From Allobosea sp. TND4EK4 (GTDB lineage Bacteria; Pseudomonadota; Alphaproteobacteria; Rhizobiales; Beijerinckiaceae), in the NCBI RefSeq assembly GCF_900156025.1, contig NZ_FTMO01000006.1:124001-188000 (forward strand): 64,000 bases of DNA, read 5' to 3'. Both the position numbers and the translations under genes were made by a program. Shown one piece after another: positions 39,421 through 48,606 of the stretch (position 1 is the stretch's first letter; each line of letters begins with the position of its first letter). Below the pieces are notes generated by a model. That model saw only the letters and a program-made list of their open reading frames with translations, made no database searches and was not told the origin of the DNA.

Positions 39421-39435
39421 TGTTACAGTATAACA
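39421..39435. promoter_or_regulatory. Zur box upstream of the CobW-family GTPase gene
   Basis: TGTTA-N5-TAACA within an AT-rich patch, with a second overlapping dyad TGTAACA (39404-39410) facing TGTTACA (39421-39427). The core matches the TGTTATATTATAACA-type Zur site of Rhizobiales. It lies 33-47 bases before the start codon, over the expected promoter, so zinc-bound Zur would repress the gene. Confidence 0.75.
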
Positions 39436-39570
39436 TAACACATATGTCAACCGTCGCGACGCTCCTCCGGGCGGGCCCGCTCGCCTGTGGCGCCTGAAGG
39501 ATCGTCGGCGCAGGAACCTGCCTGGGGTTGCCTGCCAAGCCCGGCGCAAGCGCGACCGAGGCAGTACGCC

Positions 39571-40545
39571 TCAGGCCGCGCCGATGGCGTTCGAAGGGGT
39601 GCGCCGATCGGTGATCTGCTGGCCGAACAGGCTGCCCGCCAGTTCCACCGCGAGCCGCGCCGTCTGCCCGCGATCGTCCAGGAACGGGTTGAGCTCGACG
39701 ATGTCGAGCGAGCGCACCAGTCCGGAATCGTGCAGCAGCTCCATCACGAGATGCGCCTCGCGATAGGTCGCGCCGCCGGGCACGGTGGTGCCGACGCCGG
39801 GCGCCAGCGGCGGATCGAGGAAGTCGACGTCGAAGGAGACGTGCAGCACGCCGTTGGCCGCGCGCACCTTGTCGATCACCTGCCGGATCAGCACGCCGAC
39901 GCCATGCTCGTCGATGGCCCGCATATCGGCGATGTCCACCCCGCGGTCTTTCACCGCGGCCTTTTCGAGCGGGTCGATGGAGCGGATGCCGAACAGGCTG
40001 AGCTGGGCAGGCGTGATCGAGGCTCGCGGCTCAGGCCCGAGCAGGTCGTCGAGCCCGCTCTCGCCGCAGAGGAAGGCCGAGGACATGCCGTGCATGTTCC
40101 CGGAGGGGGAGATCGCCGGCATGTTGTAGTCGGCATGGGCGTCGAGCCAGAGCACGAAGAGGCTGCGGCCCTGCTCGGCCCAATGGCGGGCGACGCCGTT
40201 GACAGAGCCCATCGACAGGCTGTGGTCGCCACCGAGGAAGATCGGCGTCGCGCCCGAGCGGGCGATCTCGTAGGAGCGGGCGCTGAGCGCCCGCATCCAG
40301 GCGGCGATCTCATGGTAGAAGCGCGCATTCTCGGGCGCGGCGCCTCCCACCGGAGTCAGGTCACGCGGCAGGATGTCGCCATGGTCCTGAACGCTGTAGC
40401 CGAGGCTTTCAAGGACCCGTGCGAGGCCGGCGGTGCGCAGACCGGCGGGACCCATCAGCGCGCCGCGTTGCGACGCCCCGACCTCGATCGGGCAGCCCAG
40501 CAGGGCGATGCGGCCGGCATCGGCCGGAATGGCGGGGGCGCTCAT
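39571..40545 (-). CDS. rocF: Arginase
   Basis: 324 residues. Binuclear manganese ligands in 'GGDHS', 'WLDAHADYN' and 'SFDVDFLDP', plus '[11 protein letters not shown]', the ureohydrolase set. '[13 protein letters not shown]' is the arginase-type substrate loop. It hydrolyses arginine to ornithine and urea. The product can be used by ornithine cyclodeaminase at 37078. The start at 40545 begins MSAPAIPAD after a GAGAGCC region. Confidence 0.94.
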   Translation of the reverse strand: MSAPAIPADAGRIALLGCPIEVGASQRGALMGPAGLRTAGLARVLESLGYSVQDHGDILPRDLTPVGGAAPENARFYHEIAAWMRALSARSYEIARSGATPIFLGGDHSLSMGSVNGVARHWAEQGRSLFVLWLDAHADYNMPAISPSGNMHGMSSAFLCGESGLDDLLGPEPRASITPAQLSLFGIRSIDPLEKAAVKDRGVDIADMRAIDEHGVGVLIRQVIDKVRAANGVLHVSFDVDFLDPPLAPGVGTTVPGGATYREAHLVMELLHDSGLVRSLDIVELNPFLDDRGQTARLAVELAGSLFGQQITDRRTPSNAIGAA

Positions 40546-40643
40546 GGCGGCTCTCGTCCTGAAAGGGTCGTGGGGCGCCGTGCTTGGCCCAGCCGGGAGG
40601 CCTTGTCGAGAGCCATCGGCCGCGAGGCGGCTGTGCGGCAGGC

Positions 40644-41432
40644 TCAGGCCGCTTCGTTCAGCGCGATGGTGAGCGGCGTCAGCGTCACGCGGCCGGCCGA
40701 AACCGTCGCCAGCGTGTTGCAGGGCAGGGCGTGCCAGCATTCGCGCGCCGCATCAACCGGCTCCGAGGCGACGACGATGCTGTCGGGCTTCTCGCAAAGA
40801 TAGAGGCTCGGCGGCTTGGCGTCGGAGGACCAGCGCACGGCGTGGATCGTCTCGCCGTCGGCGAGCGCGGCCGCGCAGCGCAGCGGCTCGCGCGTGCCGG
40901 AAAGGAGCATGAGCGACAGCGCATCCCCGATCGCGGCCGCCAGCGCTTCGCCCGGCGTGAAGCCCTGTTCGAGATGCGCGAGAGCGAGCAAGAAGAGGGC
41001 CTCGGAATCGGTGGTGCCGGCACGCGCGGCGTAAAGCGAATCCGGGATCAGCGCCTCGAGTTTGCGGCGGATGCCGCCATAGCCGCCGATCTGGCCATTA
41101 TGCATGAACATGTAGCGGCCATGGACGAAGGGGTGGCAGTTCGCCCGCGTCGTCGCCGTGCCGGTCGCGGCGCGCACATGCGCGAAGAACAGATGCGAGC
41201 GCACCTGCCGCGCGATGGAAAGCAGGTTCTCGTCCGACCAGGCCGGCCTGACCTCGCGGTACTGCCCCGGCTCGGGCCTGTCCCCGTACCAGCCGACGCC
41301 GAAGCCGTCGCCATTGGTCCCCGTCTTGGCCTCCTCGGCATGGAGCGACTGGTGGATCAAGGAATGACAGGGCGAGGCGACGAAGTCCTCGAGAAAGACG
41401 GGAAGTCCGGAATAGGCGAGGAAACGGCACAT
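40644..41432 (-). CDS. Class II glutamine amidotransferase (YafJ/EgtC-like)
   Basis: 262 residues. The N-terminal nucleophile is Cys2 (MCRFLAYSG). 'TGTNGDGFGVGWYGD', 'FFAHVRAATGTAT' and 'NCHPFVHGRYMFMHNGQIGGY' are the class II glutaminase motifs; only the amidotransferase domain is present. YafJ and EgtC proteins have this size. EgtC removes glutamate in ergothioneine synthesis, but no egt genes are nearby, so the role is uncertain. Confidence 0.9.
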   Translation of the reverse strand: MCRFLAYSGLPVFLEDFVASPCHSLIHQSLHAEEAKTGTNGDGFGVGWYGDRPEPGQYREVRPAWSDENLLSIARQVRSHLFFAHVRAATGTATTRANCHPFVHGRYMFMHNGQIGGYGGIRRKLEALIPDSLYAARAGTTDSEALFLLALAHLEQGFTPGEALAAAIGDALSLMLLSGTREPLRCAAALADGETIHAVRWSSDAKPPSLYLCEKPDSIVVASEPVDAARECWHALPCNTLATVSAGRVTLTPLTIALNEAA

Positions 41433-41709
41433 GGCAGGCTCGAATGGGCGGGCTCGAATCGGCCGTCGGCCCGACGGGCGACCCGGAGAGGTTTAATGCA
41501 CTTTGATGAATGCGGACATAACGAACGGGCCTGGCACGGGGGGGGCCGCAGCCTCCGCCGGGCCAGCGGCCCTAAGGCTTTCGTCTAATGGATAAGGCCG
41601 GCCCCGTCTTGCGCCGTTTCGGCCGCTCCTATACCGGAAACACCAGCGCATGGCCGACAGGCCTGCCCGGCATGGCCGGGCGGAACTTATCGCGAGGGGA
41701 GCGAGCGAC

Positions 41710-42309
41710 GTGAAGGGTCTGCTAGCCGTCAGCCGGGTCATCGATGCGGTCAACAGCCAGATCGGCAAGAAGGTCGCGTGGCTGATTCTCGTCGCGGTGA
41801 TCGTCGCGACCGTGAACGCGATCATCCGCAAGGTGTTCAACATGTCGTCGAACGCCTGGCTCGAGCTGCAATGGATGCTGTTCGGCGCGGTCTTCCTGAT
41901 GTGCGCGTCATGGACGATGCAGGTGAAGGAGCATATCCGCATCGACATCGTGAACAGCACGCTGCCCCGGCGCGTCCGCCAGTGGATCGAGCTGCTCGGC
42001 CATATTTTCTTCCTGATGCCGTTCTGCCTGCTGATCGTCTACCATTCCTGGCCGTTCTTCACGCGCTCCTACGCCATCGGCGAGCAGTCGCTTTCGGCCG
42101 GCGGCCTGCCGCAATGGCCGGCCAAGGGGCTGGTCGTCGTCGGCTTCGTGATGCTGACGATCCAGGGCATCTCCGAGATCATCAAGCAGATCGCGATCAT
42201 GCGCGGCGAGCTGGAGGACCAGGAGGCGGCAGCCGGCCACGCCGCCGCCGCTGAGGCGGAGGCCCAGCGCCTCCTCGACCAGGCCAAGCAGCAGGGCCTG
42301 GCCTCGTGA
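41710..42309 (+). CDS. TRAP transporter small permease (DctQ-like)
   Basis: 199 residues from a GTG at 41710, which has AGGGGA upstream; an ATG at 41650 would add 20 residues without a good ribosome binding site. Four membrane helices (e.g. 'VAWLILVAVIVATVNAII', 'WMLFGAVFLMCASW') with the conserved 'KEHIRIDIV' loop of DctQ proteins. The C-terminus is a long charged coil ('EAAAGHAAAAEAEAQRLL'). It pairs with the large permease just downstream. No DctP solute receptor gene is in the window. Confidence 0.9.
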   Translation: MKGLLAVSRVIDAVNSQIGKKVAWLILVAVIVATVNAIIRKVFNMSSNAWLELQWMLFGAVFLMCASWTMQVKEHIRIDIVNSTLPRRVRQWIELLGHIFFLMPFCLLIVYHSWPFFTRSYAIGEQSLSAGGLPQWPAKGLVVVGFVMLTIQGISEIIKQIAIMRGELEDQEAAAGHAAAAEAEAQRLLDQAKQQGLAS

Positions 42310-42338
42310 GCCGCCAGCGAGACGATCGGAAACCTGCC

Positions 42339-44129
42339 ATGACCCTGCTCCGCTCCTCGCGCGCCGCCGCGCTCCTGCTGGCGCTCACCGTCTTCGCCTT
42401 CTTCAGCCTGCACACCGGCGATGCCTTCGCCGCGGGTGGCGGCCTCGGCGATTTCCTGCGCGTCAACATGGCGCCGGTGATGTTTGCGACGCTCGTCGTC
42501 TTCCTGCTGCTGGGCTATCCGGTCGCCTTCGCGCTCGCTGCCAACGGCCTGCTCTTCGCGATCCTCGGCATCGAGCTCGGCCTGTTCCAGGAGAACTTCC
42601 TGCAGGCGCTGCCGGAACGCATCTACGGCACGATGAACAACGACGTGCTGCTGGCGATCCCGTTCTTCACCTTCATGGGGCTCATCCTCGAGCGTTCCGG
42701 CATGGCCGAGGATCTGCTCGACACCATCGGCCAGCTCTTCGGCCCGGTGCGTGGCGGCCTTGCCTATGCCGTGATCTTCGTCGGCGCATTGCTGGCGGCC
42801 ACGACCGGCGTGGTTGCCGCCTCGGTGATCTCGATGGGCCTGATCTCGCTGCCGATCATGCTCCGCTACGGTTACGACCGGCGCCTGGCCTCGGGTGTCA
42901 TCGCGGCCTCGGGCACGCTGGCGCAGATCATCCCGCCTTCGCTCGTGCTGATCGTGCTCGCCGACCAGCTCGGCCGCTCCGTCGGCGACATGTATGAAGG
43001 GGCCTTCATCCCCGGCCTCGTGCTCTCGGCGATGTATGCCGGCTACGTCTTCATCATCACCATGATCGCGCCCCGCCGCGCGCCCGGCCTGCCGCCTGAG
43101 GCGCAGACCCTGCGCGATGCGGATGGCCAGACCCGGCGCTTCTCGCTGCTGGTGGTCACGGTCATCTCGTTTGCCGTCGCTTACGCCTATATGAAGTTCT
43201 ACACCAAGGTCGCGGCCGGCTCCGACTTCGTGGTGCTGACGATGTCGATCGCCGTCGGCGTCTCCTTCATCATCGCGCTGGTCAACAAGGCGCTCGGCCT
43301 CAACCTGCTCTCGCGCATGGCCGAGCAGGTCGTGTTCGTGATGGTGCCGCCGCTGGCGCTGATCTTCCTCGTGCTGGGCACCATCTTCATCGGCGTCGCG
43401 ACGCCCACCGAAGGCGGCGCCATGGGCGCGGCTGGCGCGATCCTCCTTGCCCTTGGCAAGAAGCGCATGACCTTCGACCTGCTGAAGCAGGCCGTGGAAT
43501 CGACCGCCAAGCTCTCGGCCTTCGTGCTCTTCATCCTGGTCGGCGCCCGCGTCTTCTCGCTGACCTTCTACGGCGTCAACGGCCATGTCTGGGTCGAGCA
43601 TCTGCTGGTCGGTCTGCCGGGCGGGTCGACGGGCTTCCTGATCGTGGTCAACATCATGGTCTTCCTGCTCGCCTTCTTCCTCGACTTCTTCGAGCTCGCC
43701 TTCATCATCGTGCCGCTGCTCGGCCCCGCGGCCGAGAAGCTCGGCATCGACCTGATCTGGTTCGGCGTCATCCTGGGCGTGAACATGCAGACCTCCTTCA
43801 TGCACCCGCCCTTCGGCTTCGCGCTGTTCTTCCTGCGTTCCGTCGCGCCGAAAAACCCCTACAGGGACCGCGTCACCGGCCGCATGATGGAGCCCGTCAC
43901 CACCGCGCAGATCTATTGGGGCGCCGTGCCGTTCGTGGTGATCCAGTGCATCATGGTGGCGCTGGTCGTGCTCTTCCCGCAGATGGTGATGCACTACAAG
44001 GCGTCCGCGGTGCAGCTCGACCAGAAGGCGATCGACAAGCAGTTCGAGCAGATCCAGGTGCCGGGCATCGGCGGGCCGGGAGGCTTCGACTTCAGCGCCC
44101 CGCCGACCTTCGACGCGCCCAAGCCTTAA
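42339..44129 (+). CDS. TRAP transporter large permease (DctM-like)
   Basis: 596 residues, about 12-14 membrane helices. Conserved segments include 'LLGYPVAFALAANGLLF', 'IPFFTFMGLILERSGMAEDL', 'AASGTLAQIIPPSLVLIVLADQ' and 'GVATPTEGGAMGAAGA'. It is longer than the ~430-residue DctM, with an extra loop region and a ~60-residue Gln/Pro-rich tail, as in the extended DctM group. The first helix (MTLLRSSRAAALLLAL) reads like a signal peptide. It starts 30 bases after the small permease gene. Confidence 0.93.
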   Translation: MTLLRSSRAAALLLALTVFAFFSLHTGDAFAAGGGLGDFLRVNMAPVMFATLVVFLLLGYPVAFALAANGLLFAILGIELGLFQENFLQALPERIYGTMNNDVLLAIPFFTFMGLILERSGMAEDLLDTIGQLFGPVRGGLAYAVIFVGALLAATTGVVAASVISMGLISLPIMLRYGYDRRLASGVIAASGTLAQIIPPSLVLIVLADQLGRSVGDMYEGAFIPGLVLSAMYAGYVFIITMIAPRRAPGLPPEAQTLRDADGQTRRFSLLVVTVISFAVAYAYMKFYTKVAAGSDFVVLTMSIAVGVSFIIALVNKALGLNLLSRMAEQVVFVMVPPLALIFLVLGTIFIGVATPTEGGAMGAAGAILLALGKKRMTFDLLKQAVESTAKLSAFVLFILVGARVFSLTFYGVNGHVWVEHLLVGLPGGSTGFLIVVNIMVFLLAFFLDFFELAFIIVPLLGPAAEKLGIDLIWFGVILGVNMQTSFMHPPFGFALFFLRSVAPKNPYRDRVTGRMMEPVTTAQIYWGAVPFVVIQCIMVALVVLFPQMVMHYKASAVQLDQKAIDKQFEQIQVPGIGGPGGFDFSAPPTFDAPKP

Positions 44130-44142
44130 CCGGGGAACGGCC

Positions 44143-45558
44143 ATGCGGGGTTGGGGCAAGGGGCTCGCCTGCGTGGCGCTGGCCACGCTGGTACCGGGGA
44201 CGGCCTTCGCGAGCGAGATCGGCGGCGCGAGCATGGGCCCTCTCTGGGCCCTGCCTTTCGCCGGCATGCTGCTCTCGATCGCGCTCGGCCCGATCCTTTT
44301 TCCCCACCTCTGGGAACTGCATTACGGCAAGTTCGCTGCGTTCTGGGCACTTCTGCTGCTGGTACCGCTCGTTCTGCTGCGTGGGATCGACGCCTCGCTG
44401 GCGGCCTTGCTGCACACTGCGCTGCTCGAATACCTGCCCTTCATCATCCTCCTCTTCGCTCTCTTCACCATCGCCGGCGGCATCCTGATCACCGGCAACC
44501 TGCACGGCTCTCCGGCGACCAACACCGCGATCCTCGCCATTGGCACGGTGATGGCGAGCCTCGTCGGCACGACGGGCGCGTCGATGATCATGATCCGGCC
44601 GCTGCTGCGGGCCAATGACGAGCGGCACCACAACGTCCATGTCGTAGTCTTCTTCATCTTCCTGGTCTCGAATATCGGCGGCTCGCTGACGCCGCTCGGC
44701 GACCCGCCGCTCTTCCTCGGCTTCTTGCGCGGCGTCGATTTCTTCTGGACGACGACGCATCTCCTGCCGGAGACCGGCTTTGCCGTGATCGTCCTTCTCG
44801 CGCTGTTCTACGCGATCGACAGCTTTCTCTACCGCCGCGATGCCGGCATGCCGCCGCTGAAGGACCCAACCCCGGACCGCAACCTGAAGCTCTGGGGCAA
44901 GGTCAACCTGCCGCTGCTGGCCGGTGTCGTCGCAGCCATCCTGCTCTCCGCGAACTGGAAGCCGGGAGTGGCCTTCACCGTCCACGGCGTTGCCGTCGAA
45001 TGGCAGAACCTTGCGCGCGACCTGATCCTGCTCGGGCTCGCCGGCTTGTCGCTCTGGCTGACGCCGCGGCCCGTGCGCGCCGGCAACGAGTTCTCCTGGG
45101 GGCCGATCCTCGAGGTCGCGAAGCTTTTCGCCGGCATCTTCGTCTGCATCATTCCGGTGCTGGCGATGCTGCAGGCGGGGCGCGAGGGGGCCTTCTCCGG
45201 GCTGGTCGGCCTGGTCAACCACGCCGATGGCAGCCACGACACCGTCGCCTATTTCTGGTTGACCGGCATCCTCTCGTCGTTCCTCGACAATGCGCCGACC
45301 TATCTCGTTTTCTTCGAGCTGGCTGGCGGGAATGCGAGGGAACTGATGATGACCGGGGCGCTGACGCTGGCGGCGATCTCGGCCGGCGCGGTCTTCATGG
45401 GCGCCAACACCTATATCGGCAATGCGCCCAACTTCATGGTCTACGCCATCGCCAAGGACCGGAAGGTCAGGATGCCGAGCTTCTTCGGCTACATGCTCTG
45501 GTCGGGCGGCATCCTCATCCCGCTCTTCCTGGTGCAGACGCTGCTGTTCTTCCGGTAA
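44143..45558 (+). CDS. Sodium:proton antiporter-like protein (CitMHS_2/NhaD-type)
   Basis: 471 residues, about 12 helices, with a possible N-terminal signal. 'LVGTTGASMIMIRPLLRAND', 'FLVSNIGGSLTPLGDPPLFLGFL' and 'SFLDNAPTYLVFFE' match the ion transporter superfamily that contains NhaD and citrate-Mg2+ proteins. The gene begins 13 bases after the TRAP large permease, so it is probably co-transcribed. TRAP systems use a Na+ gradient, and an antiporter next door could restore it; this is inference. Confidence 0.85.
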   Translation: MRGWGKGLACVALATLVPGTAFASEIGGASMGPLWALPFAGMLLSIALGPILFPHLWELHYGKFAAFWALLLLVPLVLLRGIDASLAALLHTALLEYLPFIILLFALFTIAGGILITGNLHGSPATNTAILAIGTVMASLVGTTGASMIMIRPLLRANDERHHNVHVVVFFIFLVSNIGGSLTPLGDPPLFLGFLRGVDFFWTTTHLLPETGFAVIVLLALFYAIDSFLYRRDAGMPPLKDPTPDRNLKLWGKVNLPLLAGVVAAILLSANWKPGVAFTVHGVAVEWQNLARDLILLGLAGLSLWLTPRPVRAGNEFSWGPILEVAKLFAGIFVCIIPVLAMLQAGREGAFSGLVGLVNHADGSHDTVAYFWLTGILSSFLDNAPTYLVFFELAGGNARELMMTGALTLAAISAGAVFMGANTYIGNAPNFMVYAIAKDRKVRMPSFFGYMLWSGGILIPLFLVQTLLFFR

Positions 45559-45581
45559 AGTCAGCGGGAGCCGTATTCGCC

Positions 45582-45679
45582 GTCATGGCGAGCGCAGCGA
45601 AGCAATCCACAGGGATCGGGTCCAACGGTTGATCCCGGTCTCCGCGGATTGCTTCGGCGTTGGACGCCTCGCAATGGCG
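45582..45679. repeat. Palindromic repeat, family B copy 2
   Basis: Outer arms GTCATGGCGAGCGC and CGCAATGGCGG, inner arms GAAGCAATCCAC and GGATTGCTTCGGC. Same family as 24192-24275 with drifted ends. It lies between the convergent antiporter gene and the DUF4105 gene. Confidence 0.75.
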
Positions 45680-45686
45680 GAGCCGT

Positions 45687-46697
45687 TCAAGGCCCTCCCG
45701 CGGGAACGCCTTCCCTGATCTTCGCGGAAAAATCCGGGTCGTCCGGCGAGAGCGTGCGTGCCTTGTCGCTGATGCGGGCGAGCCTTGTCAGCTCCGCGAG
45801 CGGGACATGCTGGTTGAGCGCGCCAATCTGCTGGAGGTAGCCGGCGAGATAGCCCGAGAGCAGCACGCGCGGATCGAGCGGCAGCGAGAATTTCCAGGCT
45901 GGTGCGACCTGTCCGACGAGATGGAAGACCACCGTCGTGCAGTTCGTCGTCAGCGTGTTGTACCAGCGCGGCCTGGCGGCAAGGTCGTTGATGTCGCGCG
46001 CATAGGCCAGCAGCAGGTCGCGCGACTGGGCCGGCGAGGCGTTGATCCGGTAGAGCCGCGTATCTTCGCGGCGGGCATTGGTGCGCAGCGCCACGATGTC
46101 GCGCTCGTCGGCCGCGACATAGGCCATCTCGTAGCTGCGAAAGAAGCCGGCCAGCGCGGAGTAATCCTGCCCCTGCTGCCGCCGGATCTCGACCGAGAAG
46201 GTCAGGGGCGCTTGATCGGAGAAGGTGAAGGAGACGAGCAGATGCGCGATCGCCTCCCCGGTCCAGTAGCTCAGGAAGACATCCGTTCCGGTGATCTTCG
46301 CCAGATCGTAGCGCCGCGTCTCCCAGCGCTGGTCGTAATCCTGCTCCGTCCGCCACCTGAAGTCGCGCAGGTTCGAGACGGTGAGGACATCGCCGTCGCG
46401 CGAGATCACCGGCAGATGCGCGAGCTCGGGGATCCAGTCGCGCTGGTGCGACGGCGCCAGGGTCGCCCACCACCCGAGCAGGGAGACAAGCAGCATGGCA
46501 AAGCCGAGCGGCAGCCGCGGCTCCTGCGTCCAGAGCCCAATGAGCCCGGCGAGGCCTGCCAGCCCGAATCCGAGCGCGGCGACGACGCCCATGGCGCCAG
46601 GCAGCCGGAAAAACAGCAGGCCGGCGCCCCACAGCGTGGCGCCGAGAATGAGGAGCATCAGCAGAAGCTTCAGCACAACGAAAAAGAGGCGGCTCAT
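45687..46697 (-). CDS. DUF4105 family membrane-anchored protein
   Basis: 336 residues. Three N-terminal membrane helices (about residues 5-27, 34-55, 64-80) and then a periplasmic domain of the DUF4105 (Lnb N-terminal) type with the conserved 'NTLTTNCTTVVF', whose Cys resembles the catalytic Cys of NlpC/P60-like hydrolases. The substrate is unknown. Its start codon lies in the loop of the pckA terminator (46685-46707), so expression may need readthrough or another promoter. Confidence 0.85.
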   Translation of the reverse strand: MSRLFFVVLKLLLMLLILGATLWGAGLLFFRLPGAMGVVAALGFGLAGLAGLIGLWTQEPRLPLGFAMLLVSLLGWWATLAPSHQRDWIPELAHLPVISRDGDVLTVSNLRDFRWRTEQDYDQRWETRRYDLAKITGTDVFLSYWTGEAIAHLLVSFTFSDQAPLTFSVEIRRQQGQDYSALAGFFRSYEMAYVAADERDIVALRTNARREDTRLYRINASPAQSRDLLLAYARDINDLAARPRWYNTLTTNCTTVVFHLVGQVAPAWKFSLPLDPRVLLSGYLAGYLQQIGALNQHVPLAELTRLARISDKARTLSPDDPDFSAKIREGVPAGGP

Positions 46698-46707
46698 CGC
46701 CGCCTCT
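46681..46707 (-). terminator. Intrinsic terminator of pckA, overlapping the DUF4105 start
   Basis: On the minus strand AGAGGCGGC, loop GATGA, GCCGCCTCT and then TTTT. The perfect 9-bp stem begins 25 bases after the pckA stop. The ATG of the DUF4105 gene is in the loop, and its AGGAG-like ribosome site is at the 5' side of the stem. Confidence 0.75.
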
Positions 46708-46732
46708 CCTAGCATGGTTTCGGCAGGTGGTC

Positions 46733-48343
46733 TCAGGCGGCCAGCGAACTCGCGGGCGCCGCCGCCTTCACCGCATCGTCGACATGGGCCTCGAACTTGG
46801 CGAAGTTCTTGGCGAACATCTCGGTCAGGTTCTTGGCCGTCTCGGCGAAGGCGGCCTTGTCGGCCCAGGTCTTCACCGGATAGAGGATATGCGGCTCGAC
46901 GCCGGGCACCGAGGTCGGCACCGCGAAGCCGAAATAGGGGTCGCGTCGGAAGTCGGCGCGGTTGAGCGAGCCGTCGAGCGCGGCCGAGAGCAGGCGGCGG
47001 GTGACGCGGATCGGCATGCGCCGGCCGGTGCCGTACTGCCCGCCGGTCCAGCCGGTGTTCACCAGCCAGCAATCGACATGGTGCTTGGCGATGAAGTCGC
47101 GCAGCAGGTTCGCATATTCGGACGGGTGCCGCGGCAGGAAGGGCGAGCCGAAGCAGGTCGAGAATTCCGGCGTGACGCCGGTCAGCCCGCGCTCGGTGCC
47201 GGCGACCTTGGCGGTGTAGCCGGAGAGGAAGTGGTACATCGCCTCCGCCGGGGTGAGCTTGGCGATCGGCGGCATCACGCCGAAGGCGTCGGCGGTCAGC
47301 ATCACGATGTTCTTCGGGATGCCGGCGCGGCCGGTGCGCGAGGCGTTCGGGATGAAGTCGAGCGGATAGGCCGAGCGGGTGTTTTCGGTTTTGCTCTCGT
47401 CGTCGAAATCGACCTCGCGGGTGATCTCGTCCATCACCGTGTTCTCGAGCACCGTGCCGAAGCGCAGCGAGGCGGCGTGGATCTGCGGCTCGGCCTCGGC
47501 CGAGAGGCGGATCGTCTTGGCGTAGCAGCCGCCCTCGAAATTGAAGATGCCTTCCTTCGACCAGCCATGCTCGTCGTCGCCGATGAGGGTGCGCTCCGGG
47601 TCGGCCGAAAGCGTGGTCTTGCCCGTGCCGGAGAGGCCGAAGAAGATCGCCGGGTCGTCCTTCGGGCCGACATTGGCCGAGCAGTGCATCGGCACCACGC
47701 CCTTGGTCGGCAGCACGTAGTTCAGATAGGTGAAGACCGACTTCTTCATCTCGCCGGCATAGGCCGAGCCGCCGATCAGGACGATCTTGCGGGTGAAGTC
47801 GATCGCGACGACGGTCTCGCTGCGGCAGCCATGGCGGGCGGGATCCGCCTTGAAGCTCGGCAGGTCGACGATCGTCATCTCGGGCACGTAACCGTCGATC
47901 TCGGCGCGCTCCGGCCGGATGAGCAGGTTGCGGATGAACAGCGAGTGCCAGGCCAGCTCGGTGTAGACGCGGGCCTTGACGCGGTGGGCCGGATCGGCGC
48001 CGCCATAGAGATCCTGCGCGAAGAGCTCCTTGCCCTCGGCATGGGCGATGAAGTCGGCCAGCAGCGTCTCGAACTGCTCGGGCTTCATCGCGTTGTTGTT
48101 GTCCCACCAGACGGTGTTCTCGGTCAGCGCGTCGCGCACCGTGAACTTGTCCTTCGGCGAGCGGCCGGTATGGGTGCCGGTATCGGCGCAGAGCGCGCCG
48201 CCACGCGCCAGCTCGGACTCCCCGCGACGCAGGGATTCTTCATAGAGCTGCGGCGCCTCGAGGTTCCAGCGAACCGCCGCCAGCTTGCGGAAGCCGAAGC
48301 CCTCGGAGTCTTGGGCGGCGTTGAACTGACCGATGTTCTTCAC
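46733..48343 (-). CDS. pckA: Phosphoenolpyruvate carboxykinase (ATP)
   Basis: 536 residues. Gluconeogenic enzyme converting oxaloacetate and ATP to PEP. Kinase-1a loop '[10 protein letters not shown]', 'GDDEHGWS', 'EGGCYAKTI', and the OAA-binding '[10 protein letters not shown]' are all present. The GTG at 48343 is preferred: GGAGG lies 6 bases before it and the protein then starts VKNIGQFN as in other alphaproteobacteria. It is separated from chvI by a HugZ-like gene; the pckA-chvI neighbourhood is typical of Rhizobiales. Confidence 0.97.
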   Translation of the reverse strand: MKNIGQFNAAQDSEGFGFRKLAAVRWNLEAPQLYEESLRRGESELARGGALCADTGTHTGRSPKDKFTVRDALTENTVWWDNNNAMKPEQFETLLADFIAHAEGKELFAQDLYGGADPAHRVKARVYTELAWHSLFIRNLLIRPERAEIDGYVPEMTIVDLPSFKADPARHGCRSETVVAIDFTRKIVLIGGSAYAGEMKKSVFTYLNYVLPTKGVVPMHCSANVGPKDDPAIFFGLSGTGKTTLSADPERTLIGDDEHGWSKEGIFNFEGGCYAKTIRLSAEAEPQIHAASLRFGTVLENTVMDEITREVDFDDESKTENTRSAYPLDFIPNASRTGRAGIPKNIVMLTADAFGVMPPIAKLTPAEAMYHFLSGYTAKVAGTERGLTGVTPEFSTCFGSPFLPRHPSEYANLLRDFIAKHHVDCWLVNTGWTGGQYGTGRRMPIRVTRRLLSAALDGSLNRADFRRDPYFGFAVPTSVPGVEPHILYPVKTWADKAAFAETAKNLTEMFAKNFAKFEAHVDDAVKAAAPASSLAA

Positions 48344-48606
48344 AGGGATCCTCCGGATGCCGGCCGCTCCCGATCGGGCCGGGTATCGTAACGGACGCGC
48401 CCCGCCTTGTGACAAAGCGGGCGCCGAGACGTGGCCTGTTGGCTTGCCGCGGTTCTTAGGGCGTGGCGGCTTCCGGCTCAAGTCATTGAAAAGACAAAAA
48501 TCGCGCCGCCGGAAGCTAAATCGATTGAATCCCAGGGATCGATTGAACCCGGGGAATGGTGAACAGCCCTGCGAATCTTCCTCTACGCCCTAGCTGTCTC
48601 TTCGCC

